A stretch of DNA of 64,000 nt, from NCBI GenBank assembly GCA_959019775.1, contig CAUEPS010000011.1, positions 4,085 to 68,084 of the forward strand, read 5' to 3'. The notes below the pieces were generated by a model. The model saw nothing but the letters and a program-made list of their open reading frames with translations. It searched no databases and was not told where the DNA came from. This DNA comes from an uncultured Collinsella sp. Its GTDB lineage: Bacteria; Actinomycetota; Coriobacteriia; Coriobacteriales; Coriobacteriaceae. Each line of letters starts with the position of its first letter. Within the stretch, counting starts at the first letter, position 1. This document shows positions 16,727 to 25,884 of the stretch, one piece after another. Position numbers and translations under genes: made by a program.

Positions 16727-18196
16727 TTATGCCTCCGCACAGAGCGGCTCAAAGCTTGCGGTGCCGCCCTCGATAACACTCAGATAGGCACGGCCCGTGC
16801 GCCTCACCGCGGCAGACTGCAGGCGGTCGATCTCCTCCTCGAGAATCTGATTGACGCGCTCGTGACGACGGTTCTCCATGATGCCAGCAGCGATGGCCTC
16901 GGCACGCTCGATGCCTTCGCGTGAGATGCGGGCGGTATCCTCGGGGAACACGGCGCTGTGGCGGCCAACGTAAGCGGGGGCAACGGGCTGAGGAGCAGGT
17001 GTAAACACCGGAGCGGCAACGGGAGCAGGCTCGACGGCCTCGTCCAAAATTGCGGCAGCGGCTGCCCACATGCCCTCGTGGCCCGAATAATCGGCCATGG
17101 GGACGTCTTCCTCAGAAGTCGCATCGACAGGCTCGTCAACTGCGACGGACCGGGACGCGGAGGCCGGGACATCAACCGGGGCAGCGACCACATACGGCAT
17201 GTCGTTCGAGATGACCGGCTCGTCAAGATCATCGAGATCGATAGCCACAGCAGAGGCGTCGCTGATGATCGGCATGTTGGCAAGGTTCGCGTTGTACGGC
17301 ATCGCCTCCGCCGCCTGCTGCTGTGCAGGGGCGCCCCACAGCGAGCTTTCGGCAGCGCGGCGGGCGGCAATAGTCTCCTCGTCGACGGCCAGCGGCTCGT
17401 TGGCGTAAGGGTCAGCGGCGGTGGCGGCGGCCGGAGTCACGGGCACGGCAGTGTCATACGTAACGGATTGAGCCGTGGCGGCGTTGTTGGCGGCGTTAGC
17501 CACGGCAGTCACAAAGGCGGCTGTGCTGCCCGCAGGGGCGGCATGAGAGCCCGAGACGGCGCGCGCAGCGGCAGCGATGTCATCGCGGTTATAGGAGCCG
17601 GTCTGTCCGCCGTAGGTGAGTTCGTCGATAGCGACCTGGTAGACGTCGCGTGAGCGCGTGGGATCGCAGCTGACCGGCGAATCGTCGTCGAGCATGCTAT
17701 CGATCATGGACCAGGCGTCGGCCTCGCTCATGGCGTCTGCGGCGCGGGCGATGGTGGGGACGCCATCGTCGGCACGACGGCGCTGGAAGGCACCGGTCAG
17801 GCCGGAGAAAACCGAAGAGGGCTGCACGGCGTTTGCCTGAACGGCAGGAGCCGCAGCAGCAACGCCCTGAGGGGCAGCCCACTGCTGTTGAGCGGGCATC
17901 GAGGCGGTCTGGAACTCATTTTGATGCTGGTTGACGTTCGCAGCGCCACCCATGGCGTCGGGCTCGAACAGGCGCTCGGTATGCTGAGCACGATATTCAG
18001 AAATGCCGAGCGAGGCGGCATAGATGCCTACGCCCGCCACCGCACCCACGGCAAAGGGAACAGCGCCCGCGACGACCGTCTCGTTCAGCGACGAAAACGG
18101 TAGCGTGGCAGCATACATCACCACGGGAGCGGCAAGGCCGATTCCGCAGGAAAGTCCAGCAAGGACTGCTCGTTGTGTTGCATCAGAAGAAGCCAT
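16727..18196 (-). CDS. Unknown membrane-anchored acidic Ala-rich protein
   Basis: I do not recognise this 489-residue protein. The N-terminus has two hydrophobic segments, roughly residues 10-31 and 38-63, which would hairpin through the membrane. The remaining 420 residues are predicted soluble, rich in Ala, Asp, Glu and Pro, with many low-complexity stretches. They end in a basic, probably helical block (RAEAIAAGIMENRRHERVNQ). Its start at 18196 has a strong GGGGAGAG site. Coupling to a VanZ-like gene suggests an envelope or cell-division scaffold, but that is speculation. Confidence 0.7.
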   Translation of the reverse strand: MASSDATQRAVLAGLSCGIGLAAPVVMYAATLPFSSLNETVVAGAVPFAVGAVAGVGIYAASLGISEYRAQHTERLFEPDAMGGAANVNQHQNEFQTASMPAQQQWAAPQGVAAAAPAVQANAVQPSSVFSGLTGAFQRRRADDGVPTIARAADAMSEADAWSMIDSMLDDDSPVSCDPTRSRDVYQVAIDELTYGGQTGSYNRDDIAAAARAVSGSHAAPAGSTAAFVTAVANAANNAATAQSVTYDTAVPVTPAAATAADPYANEPLAVDEETIAARRAAESSLWGAPAQQQAAEAMPYNANLANMPIISDASAVAIDLDDLDEPVISNDMPYVVAAPVDVPASASRSVAVDEPVDATSEEDVPMADYSGHEGMWAAAAAILDEAVEPAPVAAPVFTPAPQPVAPAYVGRHSAVFPEDTARISREGIERAEAIAAGIMENRRHERVNQILEEEIDRLQSAAVRRTGRAYLSVIEGGTASFEPLCAEA

Positions 18197-18438
18197 GAGC
18201 TCTCCCCATCTTCCAGCACCCAAATCGCATCATTCAGTTGGCTGCGCGAGAGAAGATGAAGCGGGGCTATGCCCCAAAGCAACGGTATATGGTTCGTTTC
18301 ATCTGCGTTATCCGTCGCGAAGCTTAACAGCTATTATGCGAAACCCCCATGGGGATTGCAAGCGACGAAGCGGGATTGAAACGGGAAAATCGCTGCTTGC
18401 CGGTCATGAGGTCAATAATTGTTGGCGAGCGGCTATAC

Positions 18439-18470
18439 GAAAAGGGCCAGGATCTAAACCCCGGCCCTTC
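18439..18470 (-). terminator. Terminator of rho
   Basis: On the minus strand GAAGGGCCGGGG...CCTGGCCCTTTTC forms a seven- to eight-pair stem with a short T-run, about 40 bases after the rho stop. Bases 18197-18430 hold no other recognisable feature. Confidence 0.75.
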
Positions 18471-18508
18471 TGGCATGACTATGGTTGTTGTCGCATGCAG
18501 CGGACGGC

Positions 18509-21124
18509 CTAGAACGCCTGCTCGTAATCGCTGTGCTTTTTTGCCGAACGCACCAGGAACTCCTGGTTGGTATTGGTGCCCTTGAGGCCCTTGATAAACG
18601 ACGCGGCCGCGCGCTCGGTATTGTTCATGCCGGCGAGGATACGGCGCAGGCCAAAGACAAACGGGCGCATCTGCTCGTCGACCAGCAGGTCCTCGTTGCG
18701 CGTGCCCGAGGCAACGGGATCGATGGCCGGGAAGATACGGCGGTCGGCCAGGTCGCGGTCGAGCTTGAGCTCCATGTTGCCGGTACCCTTGAACTCCTCA
18801 AAGATGACCTCATCCATCTTGGAGCCGGTATCGATGAGGGCGGAGGCCAGGATGGTGAGCGAGCCGCCGTTCTCGATGTTGCGGGCAGCGCCCAAGAAAC
18901 GCTTGGGCGGATACAGGGCCGCCGAATCGACACCGCCCGACAGAATACGGCCCGAGGCAGGAGCTGCCAGGTTGTAGGCGCGGGCAAGGCGCGTGATGGA
19001 GTCGAGCACCACCACAACGTCGCCACCCAGCTCCACGATGCGTTTGGCGCGCTCGATCACGAGCTCTGCCACGCGAGTATGGTTGTCGGCGGGCATATCG
19101 AAGGTCGAGGCCACGACCTCGCCCTTGATGGAGCGCTGCATATCGGTGACCTCTTCGGGGCGCTCGTCGACGAGCAGGCAGATGAGGTGCACCTCGGGAT
19201 TGTTGATTGAGATAGACTGGCAGATCTTCTTGAGGATCGTGGTCTTGCCGGCTTTTGGCGGCGACACGATCAGGCCGCGCTGGCCCTTGCCGACCGGCGA
19301 CACGATGTCGATAGCGCGACCGGTAATGGAATCCTTGCCGTGCTCCATGCGCAGAGGCTCATTGGGATAGACCGGCGTGAGGTCGCCGAACTTGGGGCGG
19401 TTACGGGCCTGCTCGGGATCAAGGCCGTTGACGGTTGTGATCTTGGCAAGGCCGGCGCGCTTGTCGCCGCCGCGTGAGGGGCGCAGAGAGCCCTCGATCA
19501 CGTCGCCCGTACGCAGGCGTGCGGAACGGATGAGATATGCGGGAACAAAGGCGTCGTCGCTGGACTTCATGTAGCCGTGGGCATGGATGATGCCGGAGCT
19601 GTCCGGGCGAATCTGCAGAATGCCCTTGATGTCACGGAAGCCCTCGGCCTTCGCAGCGGTAGTGTAGATTTCCTCGACGAGTTCGGCCTTCTTCTTGCCG
19701 GTCGTCTCGATCTCGAACTCCTTGGCCTTTTCGCGCAGCTCGGCGACCTTCATGGCCGCGAGTTCCTCGCGCGAAAGCGTAGGCTCGGTCGGGGCGGCGT
19801 TGCGCTCCTTATTGCGCTGCTTGCGATCGCGCTGACGGTTGCGGCGGTCGTTGTTGCGCTCGTCTTTGCGCTCGCTGCGCTCGTCGTTGCGCTTGTGCTG
19901 ACGGCGGTTGGGGCGGGCGTTCTCGTCGGTCTCGGCGGTCGTGGCGCCCTTGGCCGCCGGAGCTGCTGCGTCGGTGTCGGCAGGGACTTCGTTATCGGCC
20001 TTGGTATCGGCATCGGCGTTGGGCTCGGAATCGGCCTGCTGCTCGACGGCCTTAGCCTTTGCAGACTTCTTGCGCGTACGCTTGGGCTTCTCGGCTGCCG
20101 GCTGACCGGCGTTCTCGGCATCGGAAGCGGAGTCGACGGTTGCCTCGGCGATCTCGATGCCCGAGTCCTCGGACGTGTCCTTTTTCGAACCCTTGGCCTT
20201 GGACGAGCGCTTGGAAGCGGTACGACGGCTACGACCAGGGCGGACATCGGCGGGCTCGCCCTCGGCATGCGCGTCGGCCTCGGTGGCAGCGGCTCCCTGG
20301 GCAGAAGCGTCGGCGACTGGTGCGGGCGCGGCGGTCATCGCGGCGTCCTGAGCTGCTGCCGCTGCAGCTGCAGCGGCAGCTTTCTCGGCCTCGACGAAGG
20401 CCTTGGGCTTGCGGCCGCGACGGTGCGGGCGAAGAGCGGGATCGACAACGGGAACCTCGTTGGCCTCGACAGGTGTTGCAGACTCAGAGGGCTGCGCACC
20501 CTCCCCTACTGCAGAACGAGTCAGAGCTTCACCGGACTCTTGAGCCGCCTGCCCAGCATCCTGCTGAGACTTGGCCGCACGACGACGCGTGCGCGGAGCC
20601 GGCTTCTCGGTCGGCTGCCCCGCGACAGGGGCCTCGGTGGCCGCAGGTGCCTCAGAGACGACCGGCGCTGCAAGCTCGGTCAGTGCCGCGGCCTCGCGCT
20701 CGGCAGCACGGCGACGGGCGCGCACAACCTGGGCCTCGCTAATCTGCGCCAGTGCACGGGCCTGCGCGACCTCATCGGAAATGGGCGCGGAGGGATCGAC
20801 AACGGTGCGCTTGGTTCGCGTCGCGCGCGTGATACGGCGCTTGGGCTTGGCAGCATCCTCGTCGTCAGCGGCGGGCTTAGGCGCACGGCGCGTACGCTTG
20901 GGCTTTACAGGCACGGCATCCTCATCGGCGGCAGGGGCAACTCCCTCGCCAGCGGCAGGCGCGACCTTCTCAGCCGATGCGGGCGTAGGCGTCGAAGCGG
21001 CCTTGGAGGCCTCAGGATCCGAGGTCTGCACCGGCGCAGGCATCACGACCTGGTCCGACGCAACCGGTGCAGCGGGAGCGGTTTGCGCCGTCGTTATTTC
21101 GTTTTCTTGCTGTTGATCAGACAC
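18509..21124 (-). CDS. rho: Transcription termination factor Rho with a long disordered N-terminal arm
   Basis: The C-terminal 420 residues are a complete Rho. A Rho N-terminal helical domain (LSREELAAMKVAELREKAKEF) comes first, then the RNA-binding OB fold and the RecA-like ATPase with SPPKAGKTT, the LVDERPEEV block and the R-loop region DMPADNHTRV. In front lies an arm of about 450 residues, mainly Ala, Glu, Lys, Arg and Pro, with basic clusters and near-repeats of KPKRTRR type, making the protein 871 residues long. Actinobacterial Rho proteins often carry such arms, which bind RNA and allow termination on structured or GC-rich transcripts; this is at the long end. The start is a GTG. It stands alone. 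Confidence 0.95.
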   Translation of the reverse strand: MSDQQQENEITTAQTAPAAPVASDQVVMPAPVQTSDPEASKAASTPTPASAEKVAPAAGEGVAPAADEDAVPVKPKRTRRAPKPAADDEDAAKPKRRITRATRTKRTVVDPSAPISDEVAQARALAQISEAQVVRARRRAAEREAAALTELAAPVVSEAPAATEAPVAGQPTEKPAPRTRRRAAKSQQDAGQAAQESGEALTRSAVGEGAQPSESATPVEANEVPVVDPALRPHRRGRKPKAFVEAEKAAAAAAAAAAQDAAMTAAPAPVADASAQGAAATEADAHAEGEPADVRPGRSRRTASKRSSKAKGSKKDTSEDSGIEIAEATVDSASDAENAGQPAAEKPKRTRKKSAKAKAVEQQADSEPNADADTKADNEVPADTDAAAPAAKGATTAETDENARPNRRQHKRNDERSERKDERNNDRRNRQRDRKQRNKERNAAPTEPTLSREELAAMKVAELREKAKEFEIETTGKKKAELVEEIYTTAAKAEGFRDIKGILQIRPDSSGIIHAHGYMKSSDDAFVPAYLIRSARLRTGDVIEGSLRPSRGGDKRAGLAKITTVNGLDPEQARNRPKFGDLTPVYPNEPLRMEHGKDSITGRAIDIVSPVGKGQRGLIVSPPKAGKTTILKKICQSISINNPEVHLICLLVDERPEEVTDMQRSIKGEVVASTFDMPADNHTRVAELVIERAKRIVELGGDVVVVLDSITRLARAYNLAAPASGRILSGGVDSAALYPPKRFLGAARNIENGGSLTILASALIDTGSKMDEVIFEEFKGTGNMELKLDRDLADRRIFPAIDPVASGTRNEDLLVDEQMRPFVFGLRRILAGMNNTERAAASFIKGLKGTNTNQEFLVRSAKKHSDYEQAF

Positions 21125-21298
21125 AGTGTTTGCTCAACTTTCTTTTCAAGCCCTGTGATCACATGCTCCCTGCATATACCTTCAGGGCGGCTAAACAGTC
21201 TAGCTCCGTACAAAAACGACGGACATCATTGATCTGTATCGAGATGATTGCTTTATATACGCAGCGTTAGTGTAACACAACCGCAACCACCTGCAACT

Positions 21299-21346
21299 TA
21301 GTCATTGGACGTTCTTAAACGCCCAGTCATCAGGGACACTCTCCCT
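21299..21346. repeat. GGGAC-family palindrome, also present near 42272
   Basis: The block TTCTTAAACG with flanking GGACG and GGGACACTC recurs at 42272-42316. It lies about 180 bases upstream of rho. Confidence 0.6.
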
Positions 21347-21420
21347 CAAAAGTGCCTTGAAATGTCGCGCCAGAGGAGTGAAGCCGTGGCATCCGGAATA
21401 GCCGCGCCACGAAACGCGCC

Positions 21421-21550
21421 TATCTACTACGTTTGACCCGCGACCCCTGACCATCCCCTCGATCTTCCTAAAATCGCAAGCCCGCTACCTGCGGTTTTAA
21501 TATCGTACTTTTCGGCATGGTTCGGGGTATGCGACCAAACGTAGTAGATA
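21421..21550. mobile_element. 130-bp element with 15-bp terminal inverted repeats
   Basis: TATCTACTACGTTTG at the left end and CAAACGTAGTAGATA at the right end are perfect inverted copies. There is no coding capacity. The interior contains GCAAG...TACCTGCGGTTTTAAT, resembling the interior of the 123-bp elements at 45820 and 49313, so it may be a diverged relative. The CCTGCGGTTTTAAT string recurs once more near 21715. Confidence 0.65.
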
Positions 21551-21590
21551 AGCCCGATTCGTGGCAGACGGTTTCGCATCGCTCTCCCCC

Positions 21591-21637
21591 CGGACAAAAA
21601 TAATCCGTTTTCCTCCGTCCCCGAGGGGTCATTTTCA
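21591..21637. repeat. Repeat with TCCGTTTTCCTCCGTCCCC core
   Basis: This block recurs at 30926-30970, where the inverted arms are better kept. The rest of 21125-21912 has no gene I can support. Confidence 0.65.
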
Positions 21638-21832
21638 AAACTATGGCGGATTACGTTGCAAGAACGGCGCAAGCCAACCATACCTTGCATTTTTAATATT
21701 CGGCAAGCCGCCTACCTGCGGTTTTAATTTCACTGCTGTCGCTATGGTCGCCAAGCAGCGATTCAGCCCCGTAAAGCGGTATAGATTCGTTTTTGTAGCA
21801 TTTTCCAACACGCCAAAAAGCCTCGCCATACG

Positions 21833-21867
21833 CAAAAAGCCCGACCTCCGCATGGAGATCGGGCTTA
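21833..21867 (-). terminator. Terminator of argS
   Basis: On the minus strand AAGCCCGATCTCC pairs with GGAGGTCGGGCTT around ATGC and runs into TTTTT, 46 bases after the argS stop. Confidence 0.9.
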
Positions 21868-21912
21868 TAGGGCTCAGCAAAGCCGAACCTACACGGTCAA
21901 ATGACCCGCAGC

Positions 21913-23766
21913 TTACATCTGCTCGGGAGCGGTCACGCCAACAAGGGTGAGCACCAGGGCGAGCGTCACGCGGACGGCGTCGCAAGCGGCCAGACGGGCG
22001 CGCGAAAGCTCGGGGTCGACGGGACGGCCCTCGCTCGGCAGCACCTGGCAGGCAGCATAGAAACTGTGGAAGTCGCCGGCGAGCTCCTCGGCAAAGTGCG
22101 TAAGACGGAACGGAGCGCGGTCGCGAGCGCAGCTACCGATAAGGTCGGTGAGCTCGTTGAGCTTACGCGAAAGGGCGAGCTCGGTCGGGTCGGTCAGCAG
22201 CGAGTAATCGACGTTCTCGCCAATGGCCTTCTCGGCGACGGCCTTCATGCCCATCTCGGCGGCTTGCTCGGCGGTAACGCCGGCGGCGCGACGCAGGATG
22301 GAGCACACGCGAGCGTGAGCGTACTGCACGTAGTACACCGGGTTGGAGTTGTCGCGCTTCTTAACGGCCTCGATGTCGAAGTCGACCATCTGGTTGGAGC
22401 TCTTGGAGATGAGCGTGTAGCGGGCGGCATCAGAGCCGACCTCGTCGACGAGCTCCTGAAGGGTCACCATGGTGCCCTTGCGCTTGGACATACGGACGGG
22501 CTTGCCGTTGCGCAGCAGGTTGACGAGCTGGCCCAGCAGAACCTCGAACTTGCCGGGGTAACCGAGAGCGTCGCAAACGCAGCGGACGCGCTCGATGTAG
22601 CCGTGGTGGTCGGCGCCCCAGATGTCAATGACGTGGTCGACGCGCTGGAACTTATCCCAGTGATAGGCGACGTCGGAGGCGAAGTAGGTATACTCACCGT
22701 CGGACTTGATCAGGACGCGGTCCTTATCGTCGCCCAGATCGGTGGAGCGGAACCACAGGGCGCCGTCCTTGGTGTAGAGGTAGCCCATCTTGTCGAGCTT
22801 CTCAAAAGCGCGGTCGACGGCAGAGGTGCCGGCAGTCTCGCCCTCGGTGTCCTTCACGTACAGGGAGCGCTCGGAGAACCAACGATCGAAGTCGCAGTTG
22901 ACGGCGTGGCAAAGGTCGCGCATGTTGTCGACCATCTTTACGTAGCCGCGCTCGCGGAAGCTCTCCATGCGCTCCTGCGGATCGGCCTCGACCCACTTGT
23001 CGCCGTCGGTGCGCCAGAACTCGGCAGCCTCGTCGATGATGTAGTCGCCGCCGTAGGAGTCCTTGCCCAGAGTCTCGGCAAAGTTGTCCTGGTAGGGATG
23101 GGTCTCGGGGTGCTCGTCGTTCTCGTCGGCGACAAAGGCGTCGCGGTCGGCGATCAGAATCTTGTGAGCCTCATCGATGTCCACGCCCTGCTTGGCGATG
23201 ATGTCGGCGAGCTGCATATAGCGCGTGCTGATGGAGTTGCCGAAGGTGTTCATCTGAGAGCCATGGTCGTTGATGTAGAACTCACGCTGGATGTCGTAAC
23301 CGGCGTGGTCCATAACACGGCAGAGGGAGTCGCCCAGCGCGGCCCAGCGGCCATGGCCGATGTGCATGGGGCCGACGGGGTTGGCGGAAACGAACTCGAC
23401 CTGGGTCTTCAGGCCGCCGCCAACGTTGGACTTAGCGAAGTCCATGCCCTTCTCGCGGGCCTCGCCAAAGATGGCGTTCTTGACGGCGACGGAGAGGTAG
23501 AAGTTGATGAAGCCAGGACCGGCGATCTCGACCTTCTCAATCGCGGGGTCCTCGGGCATATGGGCAACGACGGCCTCGGCGATCTTGCGCGGGGCGCAGT
23601 GGGCCAGCTTGGCGGACTTCAGGGCCATGGTGGAGGTCCACTCGCCATGAGAAGTGTCAGCCGGTCGCTCGATGGCGCAATCGTCAAGTTCAAATGCGGA
23701 AAGGTCGCCGGCCTCCTGGGCCGCAGCAAGCGCAGCGCGTACCAGCTCTTCAATCTTCTCGGGCAT
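21913..23766 (-). CDS. argS: Arginyl-tRNA synthetase
   Basis: This class I synthetase of 617 residues charges tRNA-Arg. The HIGH signature is in NPVGPMHIGHGRW, the MSKRKG loop takes the place of KMSKS, and the C-terminal DALR anticodon-binding domain is complete and ends in the family-like VGVTAPEQM. It is slightly longer than the usual 550-590 residues. The ATG at 23766 sits behind GGAGG; the longer frame has no ribosome site. It is transcribed alone, divergent from the CarD-like gene. Confidence 0.97.
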   Translation of the reverse strand: MPEKIEELVRAALAAAQEAGDLSAFELDDCAIERPADTSHGEWTSTMALKSAKLAHCAPRKIAEAVVAHMPEDPAIEKVEIAGPGFINFYLSVAVKNAIFGEAREKGMDFAKSNVGGGLKTQVEFVSANPVGPMHIGHGRWAALGDSLCRVMDHAGYDIQREFYINDHGSQMNTFGNSISTRYMQLADIIAKQGVDIDEAHKILIADRDAFVADENDEHPETHPYQDNFAETLGKDSYGGDYIIDEAAEFWRTDGDKWVEADPQERMESFRERGYVKMVDNMRDLCHAVNCDFDRWFSERSLYVKDTEGETAGTSAVDRAFEKLDKMGYLYTKDGALWFRSTDLGDDKDRVLIKSDGEYTYFASDVAYHWDKFQRVDHVIDIWGADHHGYIERVRCVCDALGYPGKFEVLLGQLVNLLRNGKPVRMSKRKGTMVTLQELVDEVGSDAARYTLISKSSNQMVDFDIEAVKKRDNSNPVYYVQYAHARVCSILRRAAGVTAEQAAEMGMKAVAEKAIGENVDYSLLTDPTELALSRKLNELTDLIGSCARDRAPFRLTHFAEELAGDFHSFYAACQVLPSEGRPVDPELSRARLAACDAVRVTLALVLTLVGVTAPEQM

Positions 23767-24077
23767 AGGTCCTCCTTGTGTTAAAGCCCCCGAGCTCTTG
23801 GTCACTCGTAGGGCAAAAGCCAGAGTTTGTAGTACTCTATCACAAGCGACGCACACTGTCGCAGGGTAAAGCTAATAGATATTGCATATGCACAAAAATG
23901 ACTACCGCTCCTGCGCGGCAGTACAAAGTTGGCGGTTTGCCTGCAGATTATGCACGCGTTGGAACTGCATAAACATATGAATGGGCAGTGCATTTTATCG
24001 AATACTCTTACCTATCGGAGTTGTGTGCTTTTCCTGCATAAAGTAAGGGTTTACGCACGTCAGCGTGGTATTCTAAA

Positions 24078-24093
24078 CATACGTGAATTCGTA
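24078..24093. promoter_or_regulatory. Palindrome upstream of the CarD-like gene
   Basis: ATACG-TGAATT-CGTAT is a perfect dyad 15 bases before the ATG, overlapping the expected transcript start. It could be an operator. The argS/CarD-like intergenic region holds nothing else clear. Confidence 0.3.
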
Positions 24094-24108
24094 TAAGTTG
24101 GAGGTAGC

Positions 24109-24594
24109 ATGTTCTCAATCGGTCAACACGTCATTCATCCGGGTCAGGGAGTCTGCACCGTCGTCGGTTTTAGGGACGACACGCCGCAGCCCATGCTGTT
24201 GTTCGAGACCAAGCAGGGACATGCGCAGACGATTCTCATGTACCCCGTGGCGCAGGCCGACCGTCTGCATGCCGCCATCTCCCAGCAAGATGCCGAACAC
24301 CTGCTGAGCCACTACGACGAGTTGGAGTGCGACACCTTTACCGAGCGCAACAGCTCGCTGGAGGAGACGCACTTTAAGCAGCAGCTCAAGCTGGGTGCGC
24401 CCGAGACGGTCCGCGTGGCAAAAACCATGATGCACCGTATTCGCCAGGCCGAGGAAGCAGATAAAAAGCCAAGCTCTTACTACATGCGCGTACTCAAGGA
24501 AGCCAAGCGCCGCTCCATCGAGGAGTTCGCCGTGGCCCTAGGCGTCACCGAGGAGGACGCCGAAGCCCGCCTATCCCAAGCCGCCCTCAACTAA
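24109..24594 (+). CDS. CarD/CdnL-family transcriptional regulator
   Basis: This 161-residue protein begins with the CarD/TRCF RNA polymerase-interaction domain (FSIGQHVIHPGQGVCTVVGF) and continues with a helical DNA-contact domain. Proteins of this family bind the RNA polymerase beta subunit and stabilise open complexes, often at rRNA promoters. The ATG at 24109 follows GGAGGTAGC. Its stop codon is the first triplet of a GGGAC-type palindrome, and a strong terminator follows at 24665. Coriobacteria often carry several CarD paralogues, so I give no symbol. Confidence 0.87.
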   Translation: MFSIGQHVIHPGQGVCTVVGFRDDTPQPMLLFETKQGHAQTILMYPVAQADRLHAAISQQDAEHLLSHYDELECDTFTERNSSLEETHFKQQLKLGAPETVRVAKTMMHRIRQAEEADKKPSSYYMRVLKEAKRRSIEEFAVALGVTEEDAEARLSQAALN

Positions 24595-24639
24595 CCTGCC
24601 AAAAAGGGACAGGTTTATTTTGGTAGGTTTTATCTGGCC
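24593..24639 (+). repeat. AACCTGCC palindrome (family 1), left copy at the CarD-like stop codon
   Basis: AACCTGCCAAAA and TTTTGGTAGGTT enclose AGGGACAGGTTTA. The stop codon TAA of the CarD-like gene forms the left end. The copy is inverted relative to the one at 25835, so the pair brackets the intact Y1 transposase. Confidence 0.85.
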
Positions 24640-24664
24640 AAACGTCAACAAACAATCAGTAAAT

Positions 24665-24706
24665 GCCGGGTGCTCCGTTTTGTTTGTGAGCGCCCGGCCA
24701 TTTTTC
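24665..24706 (+). terminator. Terminator after the CarD-like gene
   Basis: GCCGGGTGCTC and GAGCGCCCGGC pair almost fully around a T-rich loop and run into TTTTT. Confidence 0.88.
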
Positions 24707-24949
24707 TATCGCCGTAGAAATGCGTGAAGCCCATTTGCGATGACATCACACGAGGACCATCCAGATCGACGCAACCAACACCCGCATCCACAACAAGCGT
24801 GCCCGTCTTGCTCAGTTACCATTAAAAAGCATCAATTTGAAAACGCAATAACATTTCGGCAGGTAGCAGCTATAGTCGGTGAACTGAATCTCGACAACCG
24901 ATGCCTGCGAATGAGGTATCTTCAGCCCATCCAAGCTAAAGGAGGGGCC

Positions 24950-25708
24950 ATGCCGAGAAAACCTCGCTCAAAGTCACCAACCGGTTATTTCCACGTCACG
25001 TTGCGTGGAAACGGAGGGCAATTGCTGTTTGACGATGCCGAGGACCGAATCGCCATGCTTCAGATCCTCGATGCGATCCTCCCTAAACACAATATCGAGC
25101 TTATCGCTTGGTGCCTTATGGGAAACCACATTCATCTCCTCATCGACGATCCGGACGACCGCAAGAGCGACGCGATGCACGCGATAGCCGTGTCGTTTGC
25201 GGGTAGATACAATGCGCGGACAGGGCATATCGGCCACGTGTTTCAGGAGCGGTTTTGGGATTCGCCCATTAAGTCGGAAGTATATTTACTCGAGGCAATT
25301 CGATACATTCATCTGAATCCACAAAAAGCAGGACTGGCGGCATATGACGAATATCCCTGGAGCAGCCATCGCGAGTATCTAATGAGTGCCAGGTCACGGC
25401 CGCATGTCACCGGCAGCATTGTCGGTGTTTTATTCCCAACACCTCGCTCATACCTTCAGCTCATGGAAAGCACGCCGTCGCTTCCCTATCGCCCCAGCGC
25501 AACAGCCAAGGTTCGCGAGGACGATTTATACGAATTTGGCACGGCAATCGTGCAGAGTGTCGCAGGATGTGCTCCGACGGAACTCAAATCCGTCTCCAAG
25601 CCACTTCGCAATGAGGCGATTATTGCGCTTCGAAAAGAAGGATTAACGATTAAGCAGGTTCAGCTGCTGACCGGACTGGGAATATGGATTATCAAGAACG
25701 CGTCCTAG
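24950..25708 (+). CDS. REP-associated (Y1, IS200-like) transposase, motifs intact
   Basis: This 252-residue protein has the full set of Y1 transposase signatures. The HUH motif is H60-I-H62 in WCLMGNHIHLL, the likely nucleophile is Y119 in EAIRYIHLNPQKAGL, and YPWSSH follows, as in REP-associated transposases. A C-terminal helix-turn-helix (LTIKQVQLLTGLG) is present. Such enzymes cut and join single-stranded DNA at REP hairpins and live as single-copy genes flanked by REP palindromes. Here inverted copies of the family 1 palindrome lie at 24593 and 25835. The ATG follows AAAGGAGGGG. The gene is somewhat AT-richer than its neighbours. Confidence 0.9.
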   Translation: MPRKPRSKSPTGYFHVTLRGNGGQLLFDDAEDRIAMLQILDAILPKHNIELIAWCLMGNHIHLLIDDPDDRKSDAMHAIAVSFAGRYNARTGHIGHVFQERFWDSPIKSEVYLLEAIRYIHLNPQKAGLAAYDEYPWSSHREYLMSARSRPHVTGSIVGVLFPTPRSYLQLMESTPSLPYRPSATAKVREDDLYEFGTAIVQSVAGCAPTELKSVSKPLRNEAIIALRKEGLTIKQVQLLTGLGIWIIKNAS

Positions 25709-25795
25709 CGTCGCGTTTGCCGAGTCACGGATACGGCGAAGCGCAGCTTCCTGCCGCGAGGCGCCGCCATTCGCCAGCATCACCATGTCAAACAG

Positions 25796-25834
25796 AAAAC
25801 GCTTCCGCTGAATAACGTCCAACGGAAGCGTTTT
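25796..25834. terminator. Hairpin terminator after the transposase
   Basis: AAAACGCTTCCG and CGGAAGCGTTTT pair perfectly, with a T-run at the plus-strand side. It abuts the right-hand family 1 palindrome. Confidence 0.75.
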
Positions 25835-25884
25835 GCCAGATAAAACCTGCCAAAAATAAACCTGTCCCTTTTTTGGCAGGTTAG
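25835..25884 (-). repeat. AACCTGCC palindrome (family 1), right copy at the HD gene stop codon
   Basis: This is the inverted counterpart of the 24593 copy, sharing GCCAGATAAAACCT and AAACCTGTCCC. The TAA stop of the minus-strand HD gene lies at its end. Confidence 0.85.

Noticed and set aside
21901..23784. A 627-residue plus-strand frame over argS
   Set aside because: It is the shadow of argS, which has all class I synthetase motifs.
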